NCBI GenBank assembly: GCA_039105265.1
Contig: JAPFFF010000051.1
Span: forward strand, 372,001-436,000
DNA length: 64,000 nucleotides
From: Tritrichomonas musculus
Lineage: Eukaryota > Parabasalia > Tritrichomonadida > Tritrichomonadidae
Direction: 5' to 3'
Part shown: positions 9,416-18,300 of the stretch, one piece after another
How positions within the stretch are numbered: position 1 is the stretch's first letter
Layout of the letters: each line of letters starts with the position of its first letter
Notes under the pieces: generated by a model
Seen by the model: only the letters and a program-made list of their open reading frames with translations
What the model was told of the DNA's origin: nothing
Database searches by the model: none
Position numbers and translations under genes: made by a program

Positions 9416-11290
9416 ATGGATGATAAATTTGAACCAAGACACGTTCATTTTACAGAGTTAATGAAAAATCAAAAAGAATTCAAAGATTTAAAGAATCTTT
9501 TGAATGATGATATATCAGGAGCAACATTTGAAATTAAAAAATTTCAATACCCAGAAAACAAGGAAGAATACCTTTGCTTTCGAACATATAGAGAAGTTAA
9601 AAATGCTTATAAAGACCGTGAAAGGGTTTTTCGGAAGACCAAAGCACTTTATCGAGAATTATATATTTTAAATCAAGCCCGACACCCATGTCTTGTAGAA
9701 CTCTTATATTTTGACATAAGACCAAAAATTTTTGATTCAGCAATAGTTACAAGATTCTACGAGTTTGGCTCTTTAGCAGAATGTTTTCAAAATGAACAAT
9801 ACAAATCTTGGAAGAATCCAACAAGATACACTCTGATCATGTATGGAATAGCCCGCGGTATTCGCTACCTTCATGAGCTTAAAATATTACATCGAGATAT
9901 AAAACCCGAAAATATCGTAATTGACAAAAATTTCAAACCACACATTGGCGATTTCGATCTTGCTAAAGTTGCCAACGATGATGAATATCAATCTGGAGAG
10001 ATGGGAACACTTTTATACATGGCACCTGAAATTCAAACAATAAATGGCCAAATTTTATTTTCATATCCAGCTGATGTATTCGCTCTTGCATTTGTTTTTT
10101 ATGCCCTAACAAACGGCCGAAACAATAGACTTATATTACCAAAAAAAGATTTATATGGTAAAACTCAAGAAGAAATAATAGAATTCGCCCGTAAGAAAAT
10201 ACATGAAAATTATGTAAATGGTATTATGCCACAATTTAAGAAGAACAACTTGAAACATTTAAATGAATTAATAAGTAAAATGTGGTCCCCCAACTCAAAA
10301 GATCGACCAACCATGAACCAAGTTTGCAGATACCTCGAAAATTATGAATACTGGTTTCCTGGGACTGATACTGATGCCTTTGAAGAGTATAAGAAAGAAA
10401 TTGACGATTATGAAAAAGTTCAACTCCGTCTTATAAGAAAAAAGCACTCATACCGCGAAGATGAAGCTTATCTTAGAGAAAAATTGGATAATGCAGAAGA
10501 AAAGGAAGAAAAATTTCAAGAGATAATTGATGATATGTACAATATAGATAGCTCCTCGGTATTTACTAATTTTACATACAAAGAATTTCGTTCACTTTTG
10601 AAATGCAGCACCCATTTTAATAAAGAAGCTGAATATGCCCTTGGATTGACCTTTTATTTTGGTTTTCGCGGAATTCCAAAAAATTACGTGTCGACCGTTT
10701 ATTTTCTTAACCGTTCCAAATTTCATGGCAATGAAAAAGCCGATCAAATCCTATCGTCAATTCTCACAGAAATCGTAGAAAATGAGGACAAAGAAAAAGT
10801 TCATCCAGAAATGACAATTGACCTTGAAGGTGAATTTTTCAAAGACTTGAAAAATCCAAAAAGTCAATTATTGATGGGAATGGTCAATGAGGGTTTAGGG
10901 AAAAATAACGAAGCTCTCTCTTTGTACATGAAAAGTGCCAAATCTGGCTCATTTGAAGCAAGAGGAAGAGTTGGCTCTCTTCTTTTGAAGTGCGGCCAAA
11001 AATTGGATGAAGCTGAAGTCTTCCTGAGACAGGCTTCTAAGTGGAAATGTAACGAACATGAAACTGTGGATGAAAATGAAAGAAAAGTGGCACTTTTTGA
11101 TTTGGGCCTTTTGGAATTGTACGTTAAGAAGGAGTTTGACGAGGCAATTGAAATTTTCAATAGTTTATTGCATGATGAGCATCCTGACGCTGCTTACTAT
11201 TTGTCTCTCGCTTACTCTAAAAAGGGCGATGATGAAAACGCCGAAAAATTTAAGAAAATTGCTATCGAACAATTTTCATCTGAATTTTAA
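9416..11290 (+). CDS. Degenerate kinase-domain protein with Sel1/TPR-like repeats
   Basis: 624 residues from the ATG at 9416 (MDDKFEP). Residues about 30-330 have a protein-kinase fold with HRDIKPEN and an intact MAPE, but no recognisable glycine loop, no lysine at the usual ATP position (the strand reads YLCFRTY), and DFD in place of DFG. It may be a pseudokinase or bind nucleotide atypically. A coiled stretch (about 345-375) is followed by Sel1/TPR-like helices (for example YALGLTFYFGFRGIPKNY and ALFDLGLLELYVKKEFDEAI) to the C terminus. Sel1 arrays act as protein-binding scaffolds, so a regulatory or scaffold role is the best guess. The stop is followed by T-rich DNA. Confidence 0.82.
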   Translation: MDDKFEPRHVHFTELMKNQKEFKDLKNLLNDDISGATFEIKKFQYPENKEEYLCFRTYREVKNAYKDRERVFRKTKALYRELYILNQARHPCLVELLYFDIRPKIFDSAIVTRFYEFGSLAECFQNEQYKSWKNPTRYTLIMYGIARGIRYLHELKILHRDIKPENIVIDKNFKPHIGDFDLAKVANDDEYQSGEMGTLLYMAPEIQTINGQILFSYPADVFALAFVFYALTNGRNNRLILPKKDLYGKTQEEIIEFARKKIHENYVNGIMPQFKKNNLKHLNELISKMWSPNSKDRPTMNQVCRYLENYEYWFPGTDTDAFEEYKKEIDDYEKVQLRLIRKKHSYREDEAYLREKLDNAEEKEEKFQEIIDDMYNIDSSSVFTNFTYKEFRSLLKCSTHFNKEAEYALGLTFYFGFRGIPKNYVSTVYFLNRSKFHGNEKADQILSSILTEIVENEDKEKVHPEMTIDLEGEFFKDLKNPKSQLLMGMVNEGLGKNNEALSLYMKSAKSGSFEARGRVGSLLLKCGQKLDEAEVFLRQASKWKCNEHETVDENERKVALFDLGLLELYVKKEFDEAIEIFNSLLHDEHPDAAYYLSLAYSKKGDDENAEKFKKIAIEQFSSEF

Positions 11291-11480
11291 TGTGTTAAAA
11301 AAAAGTAATTTTTTTTTTTTTTTTTTTCTTTTCTTTTTTTTTTTAATGCTGAATTTCAAAAGACCAGACCTCCAATGAAAAAAAAAGTCTTCTATTATTT
11401 TTGGTAATATATCAAGAAAGTAAGATTTGAATGTACAATATTTGACCTTTAATGATCAATTTGCTTCCATTAACTTGATT

Positions 11481-11481
<1 letters not shown>

Positions 11482-11525
<44 letters not shown>
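11482..11525. repeat. Poly-T tract
   Basis: An uninterrupted run of about 44 T in the spacer between the convergent genes ending at 11290 (plus) and 11669 (minus). The exact length may be unreliable. The rest of 11291-11668 is AT-rich, with a second T-rich stretch near 11310-11344 and no gene seen. Confidence 0.9.
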
Positions 11526-11528
<3 letters not shown>

Positions 11529-11668
11529 TTACAATCCATCATGTGATTATTCAATATATTTTTGCATTCAATTTCAATGTTTGCGAATATAAATATAATA
11601 TTAAAAAAAGTTATAATTCAAATAAATTTGATAAATAATTTTTAGTCAAGTATAGATTAAAAAAACTT

Positions 11669-13478
11669 TCAAGTATTTTCTCCACTGGTTAATAAATTCA
11701 AAATTTCTTGATTATCATTTTCTTTAGCAATATCAATTGGAGTTTTATGAAAAAAATAACTTTTTAAATTCCATGAATCTACAATTTTTTTTTTAATGTC
11801 ATTAAACAACAAACAATGAAATTCTATTTGTCAAGTCAACATCAAATTTATCCAATGAAAGCAAATATTTAACAAGATCAGGATTATTGGAAAGGCAAGC
11901 AGAATGCAAAACTGTTGTATTAAAGGTAATTCTAAATTCCATGAAATTATATAATCAAAAACGTCATGAAAAAATTGTTTTTTAAAATGTTATTTAAAAC
12001 AAATAAAGTAAAAATACTTGTTGATTGCAGGCTGATCTTATTCAATGACACAAGATATTTTACAAGATCAACATTACCAGTATCACAAGCAGAATGTAAT
12101 AATGTATAATAAAAAAAATTCAATGGAATTCCATGAATAATATTATTGTTTTAAAATCATATTGTCAGATACTTTCACATCGATCTTGTTCAATGATACT
12201 ATAAATTTAACAAGATTGACATTTCCCGATTCACAAGCAGAATGCAATATTGTTGAATAAAAAAAAAACATTAGTTTTAAAATTCCATAAAAAAACAAAA
12301 GCATTTAAAATTATATTAAAAAAGTTTGTCGTTTTTGAATGAAATTAAAATATTCAATTGAAAAACTGTTTTTTCTTTTATATTAATCTTTCTTAATGAC
12401 AAAATATACTTTACAAGGTCAACATTTCCTGATTTGCATGCAGAATGCAAGATTGTTGAATTACATAATATATAAAAAAACACCATGAAATCAATCTTAA
12501 AAAAAAAACATAATTAAAAAATTTTCAATGAAATGTCATAAAAAAAACATCAAGTAAAAACCGTTTTCGTCTTGATATCAATAACATTTAATGATATGAT
12601 ATACTTTACAAGATCAATATTACCAGAATCACAAGTAAAATGTAAAAGAGTCTTATAAAAATAAAAAAATTTTAAGAATTCCATAAATGCTTATAAATAA
12701 AACGTTATAAAACCAAAAAAAAAAAGTTGAAAACGAACTGAAAATATTGAATGATAAAACGTCAGTTGTCTTTAAATCGATTTCATCAAGTGATATCAAG
12801 TATTTTACAAGTTCAATATTACCAGATTCGCTAGCAGAGAACAAAATTGTCTTATAAATTTGAATCACATAAAAATTCCATGAACTTTTTCAAATAAAGC
12901 ATCATTCAAATTTGAATAAAGAAAAACATTATAAGACAAAAGCAAAAAAAAAAAAAAAAATGTCAGTTGATTTGATGTCAATTATATTTAAAGACAAGAG
13001 ATATTTAACGAGATCAATGTTTCCTGATTTACAAGCAGAATGAAGTATTGTTTTATAAACAGTAGTTTAATTCAAAATTTCATTTAAAAATTGAATTGAA
13101 ATGTCATAAATTTTCAAAAAGATAAAAAAAAAAACATCATCAAAACAACAAAAATATTTAAAATGTCAGTTGATTTGATATCAATTTCATTCAAAGACAA
13201 GAGATATTTAACGAGATCAATGTTTCCTGATCTACAAGCAGAATGCAAAATTGTCTTATTAAAGAAAACAATTGTCGAAACACCATTCAAAACACAAAAT
13301 ATATGAAAAAAACAGTAAAAATTTCATAAATAAAATGAAACATTATAAACAAAACAAAAAGAATTAAAAACGGTTTTTGATTTGATATCGATTTTCTTCA
13401 AAGATAAAAGATACCTAACAAGATCAACATTTCCAGATCTACAAGCTTTATGTAATGGCGTTGAATTCAAAAAACAAT
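11669..13478 (-). other. Ten ankyrin modules separated by short AT-rich spacers (3' part of kinase gene)
   Basis: Reading down the minus strand from 13478, ten segments each encode one ankyrin repeat: near 13468-13376, 13264-13163, 13059-12961, 12860-12760, 12660-12560, 12470-12375, 12262-12165, 12115-12015, 11930-11820 and 11752-11672. A typical one is KTILHSACRSGNIDLVKYLL. The last has the family's closing form (KTPIDIAKENDNQEILNLL) and a TGA at 11671-11669. Spacers of about 50-120 bases carry stops in all frames, and most hold an ATGGAATT/ATGAAATT box about 20-40 bases before the next module. The coding parts look constrained while spacers drift. I infer a single gene with the kinase upstream, interrupted by intron-like sequence lacking the known trichomonad splice motifs. 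Confidence 0.7.
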
Positions 13479-14585
13479 TAAAAAAATTCCTTTGATTTTG
13501 ATTTCATTAAGATTTGTGACATTTTTTGCCAAATTTTCAATCATGTCTTTGTAACACTTTCTTTCTTTGTCTTGCACTTTCTGTCTGGCTTCTTTATCGA
13601 AGACAGTCTTCTTATGTTTGTTCTGGATTAAATTTGCAATTTCTTTATTGTCTTCATTTAGTTTTTCAGATATTGTTTCAAGGTATTCTTTGATCTCGTC
13701 CGCGTCGACGTATTCGTCGAAATACGAAAAGTCGGACGATAGCAAATTGAAAATTTCATCGAATGAAGGACGTTCTTCAGGGTCCTGACTCCAGCATCGA
13801 GTGAGGAGCTCTTTCATCTTATCATTTGCAAATTCACCTATATTTGGCCTATAACCGTCATGTATCTTCAAAATGAGCTTGAAACCGTTTTTTTTTTCGG
13901 ATTCAGAAAAGAGCTCTTTTCCGGTCACGATTTCGTAGGCAATGAATGAAAATGCGAACACATCAACGGCGGGACCATATTTGCATTCAATAATTTCAGG
14001 GGCAGTGTATAAAGGGGTCCCAACTCCTTTTGTCATCGATAAATCGCCTTCTTCCGGAATTGCGCGTGATAATCCAAAATCACAGATGCGAGGATAGAGG
14101 TTTTCGTCAACAAGGATGTTTTCTGGCTTGAGGTCACGATGAATAATGCCGTGCTTGTGCATGTATCGCATGGCACTGGCAATCCCGAGTAATGATATGT
14201 ATCTTTTGGTTGCATTCCAGCCATTTTTCGAACATGACATCATTTCAAGATTCAGAATTTCACGTAGGGAACCGTGGGAAAGGTATTCTGTAATGATTGT
14301 AGGCTGGAAGATTTCGGGATTATCAAATGCTTGAAAATTGATGCCAAAAAATTTGACAATGGCAGGATGGTGGAGTTTGTGGAGGATTAACGATTCTCGC
14401 ATAAACAACATTTGCTGTTGACCAGTGAATTGCGCGAGCCTATCAGAATTAATGAACTTGGTGGCATATAATTGGTTATCTTTGATGTTTTTAGAAAGAT
14501 AGACTGTTCCAAAGCTTCCTTTGCCTAGTTTCTTTTCTGTGAGCTCATAATCCTGAGTGTTAAAGAAAGCTCCTTCAAAATCCAT
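13467..14585 (-). CDS. TKL-type protein kinase fused to ankyrin modules
   Basis: Start chosen at the ATG at 14585 (MDFEGAFFNTQDYELTEKKL) rather than the upstream extension to 14729. An initiator-like TCATTT lies 10 bases before it, and the extra 48 residues look like AT-rich untranslated sequence. The kinase domain covers about residues 13-270: GKGSFG (21-26), K43, E64, HRDLKPEN (149-156, D151), DFG (169-171), APE (195-197), so it looks active. A helical, lysine/glutamate-rich C-terminal segment follows (about 285-360). A T-run near the 3' end shifts the frame; one base of change there would lead straight into the first ankyrin module (NSTPLHKAC). This may be a homopolymer sequencing error or a real break. 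Confidence 0.88.
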   Translation of the reverse strand: MDFEGAFFNTQDYELTEKKLGKGSFGTVYLSKNIKDNQLYATKFINSDRLAQFTGQQQMLFMRESLILHKLHHPAIVKFFGINFQAFDNPEIFQPTIITEYLSHGSLREILNLEMMSCSKNGWNATKRYISLLGIASAMRYMHKHGIIHRDLKPENILVDENLYPRICDFGLSRAIPEEGDLSMTKGVGTPLYTAPEIIECKYGPAVDVFAFSFIAYEIVTGKELFSESEKKNGFKLILKIHDGYRPNIGEFANDKMKELLTRCWSQDPEERPSFDEIFNLLSSDFSYFDEYVDADEIKEYLETISEKLNEDNKEIANLIQNKHKKTVFDKEARQKVQDKERKCYKDMIENLAKNVTNLNEIKIKGIFLIVF

Positions 14586-14595
14586 TGAAATAATT

Positions 14596-14601
14596 AAATG
14601 A
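14596..14601 (-). promoter_or_regulatory. Initiator-like TCATTT
   Basis: On the minus strand TCATTT matches the trichomonad initiator pattern (TCA, pyrimidine, T or A) and ends 10 bases before the ATG at 14585, the usual spacing for very short leaders. It supports that start. There is no experimental evidence. Confidence 0.4.
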
Positions 14602-14729
14602 TTATTTTTTTTGTTTTCTGAAGTATTGATAACAATTATGAAATATTTCAATAAAACAATTAGACATTTGTGAATATCATTCAAAAATTCATTCATCCTA
14701 GCCTTTCTAATTGGGATAAATATATTCAA

Positions 14730-15351
14730 GAGAAAAATAATAATTGCAGTAGTAAAGTTTCTTTTAGTTACTGAATTTGCAAATTTTAAATTGTTTTCAT
14801 TCTGCTAAGCAAAATGAAATAATAAGATATCATCTGAATTATTATACGGAGCAATTTGAAATGTTCAAACAAGGATTAATAATTTTATTATTACTCATTA
14901 TTATTATGTTAGAATATTTAAACTAAGAAATAAAATTTATTATTTTTCTCAATTCATGTTTAAAAAAACTGTTCACAAGAAACATTTCTACCAATTTCGA
15001 TGAGATCTTCGTGCAAAAATTCTGATAAATGATGTTTTTTTTTTGTTTTTTTTTGAATGATGAAACATTATAAAGTATGAATATATAACCTAAGCTTTCA
15101 ATTTGCATATTTTTCAAGATTATTTTTTAAATGTTGCCATATTTGAGCTTCATCAAATAATCATTCTAATTGTTTTTGATTAAGGTATACACCTTAATAT
15201 CAAAATAGCAATTATAATGATGGTGATTTTAAAATACTTATATTATTAAAAATACTCTTTTTCTAACATATTAAATATATTAATTAAAAAATTAATGGTG
15301 TAAAATGGTATTTTTTATAGAAAATTTAAACGTTCTTCGCATAAAACCAAA
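14730..15351. other. Divergent intergenic region, nothing else recognised
   Basis: AT-rich DNA between the minus-strand kinase and the plus-strand LRR gene. It must hold both promoters. I see no conserved gene, repeat or RNA. Confidence 0.6.
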
Positions 15352-18300
15352 ATGCAATCATCAAATTTTAAACCTATCCAAAAACGAAATATTATAATTA
15401 ACAAATCAAAAACAAACGCGCATTCTTTTACAGATTTTTTAACTCCCGAAGGGACTCAAACATTAATTCTAGATAATAATTATATTTCTGATTTTGTTGG
15501 ATTAGAGCAAACCGATAATTTAAAAACTCTATCACTTCGGGATAATCCAATCTTATCTTTTTTTGGCTTTCCATCTACTCCAGAACTCGAATCGCTTGAT
15601 CTTTCGAACACACCAATTTCATTTTTGAAAAATTTCAGAGCACTGTGTTTGATTGTAGCAGGTTCGCAACTCAAAATGATCAATGGAGTTGAAGTCAATC
15701 GAAATGATCGAAATTCGGCTAATTCATATGGACCAAGCAAAGTAGTTTTGCCTTTAATAATTCACGGCTGGATTCCAGTTCGACCGGTTGCAATCAACGA
15801 CTCGAAAGAGAGCCGAGAACTCATTGAAATGATCAAGATTCAAGAGAAAGATCCGATCTCATTAAAAGCAACGAGAATCCTCAGAACAATTGGGTATGAC
15901 AAGTCACAGATCAAAAGTTTCATTCGTCGTTATTTTGAGCCGACAAAAGAAGCCGGAAAAAAGCCAAAGGAAAGAAATCCATTCACAACGGAGAGTGAAC
16001 AAATTGACAAGCAACAGGACATCATTAACATCTTGTCTGCCCAGATTCAATCAATGCAATCAGGAAACAACCTGTTTTCACGTTACAATGAGATGATAAA
16101 TAAAGTTGGAAAAGTGCTGATTGAAAACACGCAAATTTATGGTGAAATGAATGAATACGACAGTGAAGAAAAATTTTTGTCAAAAAGAAAAGAAGCTCCA
16201 TTCATTGAATCCGAATATAAAGAACTTCGAAAGTCAGTCATTTACATCCTTTCAGCCAATGATGAAGACAGTGACGATACACTTATTGAAAAATTGAATG
16301 ATTTATTCAATGAGGAAGAAGAATTTATCATTTATGAAGAAGAAGAAGAAGAGGAAGCAATTTTCAATCAAGAAGAAGAAGAAGAATTGGCAACTTCTGA
16401 AATAGAAGAAACTGAAATTCAACTTGACGAAGATGAAATTGACAACAACAACAATAAAAACGAACAGAAAAACTTTTTTAAATTGAAAACAAATAAGTCG
16501 GATATTTTACAACAAAACAATTATGATGATCTTTTGCAAGTTGAATTGAAAGAAAACACACATGGCAAATTGAAAGATGCCGGAATTCAAGTTGGAAATG
16601 GACTTGAACAGATTCTAATTGAAGCAGGCAAACAATTCAATAAAATCAATGAGAAAGGCGAAATAAAAGAAATGAATGAAATGAAAGAAAACGCAATTAG
16701 ACTTGCTGCCTTTAATGAACGATTAAATATCGACAACATGCAGCTTACAACTGACAATGAGAGACTTGCAATAGACAACAAGCAATTAACGACTCTAAAT
16801 CAAAAGTTAGAAATATTCAACTCAAACAAAATTCAATTACCAAAAGATGATGATTTGATGAGCTCGAGCATGATTGAAGAGACAAATGATGATGAACAAA
16901 TTCAGTTGCAAAACTTGAAAAAGAGATTGGAACAATTAAAAGCGAACAACGAACAATTAAAGAATGCAAACAAAAAGTTGCAAAAAGATAACAAAAATTT
17001 AATAACCGACAATAAACAATTGAAAACAAACAATCAACAATTGGCAACGGACAACGAGCAATTAAAGACAGACACAATTCAGTTAGTGATTGAAAACAAG
17101 CATCTGAAGAATATTTTGAGTGGATTCACAAATGAAAGCAATGAACAAACTGAAGATTCAGAATATCAATCAAATGAATCAAAAGAAAGTAATTTATTTG
17201 AAACAGAACGATATAAAGAAATATACTTTATGAAGAAAGGAATGACAATTGCTGGCTTTAACTCACTTCCTTTATATAGTCAGCAATTCATTATCTCAGA
17301 ACTTCTTTTGCATTCGCCAAGTGCCAAAACTAATCAATTTTTACCAAAAGTGAATAATTTAATGTTGTACTTGCTTCAATTCAAGCAATCAAGAAAGAGT
17401 CAATTCTTGCAAATAACAACAAAAGAAGACAAATCACTTTTATTAGAATTAAATGAAGATTGTCAAATTGAGATTCTTTCAGGAATGACTGAAATTCTCT
17501 TCAATAGAAAATCAATAGAAACGCCAGAGTTTATCAACAATTTGAAAGACTTTAACAATTTTTCAATTGAAATTAAATATCCATCAAAATCATTCCAAGA
17601 TATTTATGACATTGTTTGCAATTTAAAGAAATCAGAAAATTGGAATGAAAAACTAAAAATTGCTATTTTTGTTTCTGGAATTCGAGAAACAGACAAAAAG
17701 TTTCATTGTGACAAAAATATCAGTTATGTTAGACTTGACACATCAGTCAATGCAATTAAAAGCCAAGGCAAAAATGGGTCTTTTGCTGAGTGTACTTCAT
17801 TAACACAGATAGAGATCCCTTCATCTGTTACATCAATAGGAGAGTCAGCATTTAGTGGCTGTTCTTTATTGAATGAAATAATCATTCCTTCTTCTGTAAC
17901 ATCGATTGGATTTTTCGCTTTTTGTGGCTGCTCGTCACTTTCGCAAATTACAATTCCATCCTCAGTAACATCAATTGGGGAATCAGCGTTTAGTGGATGT
18001 TCTTCATTAACGCAAATTACAATTCCTTCTTCTGTTACTTCAATTGGATCTTATGTGTTTTATGAGTGCAAGTCGTTGAGACAAGTAACGATTCCTTCTT
18101 CAATAACATCGATTGGAGAATCAGCTTTCAGTGGCTGCTATTCATTGAGTCAAATTTCTATTCCTTCATCAGTGACATCAATCGGATATTCCGCATTTTA
18201 TCAATGCTCGTCTCTCACTGAAATAGAAATTCCATCTTCAGTAACAATGCTTGGAGAATCTGCATTCAATGGATGCTTATCATTGATGAAAATAACAATT

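Noticed and set aside
13467-13520. Classical spliceosomal intron at the kinase/ankyrin joint
   Set aside because: The interval is too short and has no GTATGT or ACTAACACACAG signal. A one-base change in a T-run explains it better.
14586-14729. N-terminal extension of the kinase starting at 14585
   Set aside because: The extra 48 residues are AT-type sequence and an initiator-like site lies after them. The kinase fold is complete from the later ATG.
14923-15117. 64-codon minus-strand frame between divergent genes
   Set aside because: No similarity to any family seen here and a composition equal to intergenic DNA.
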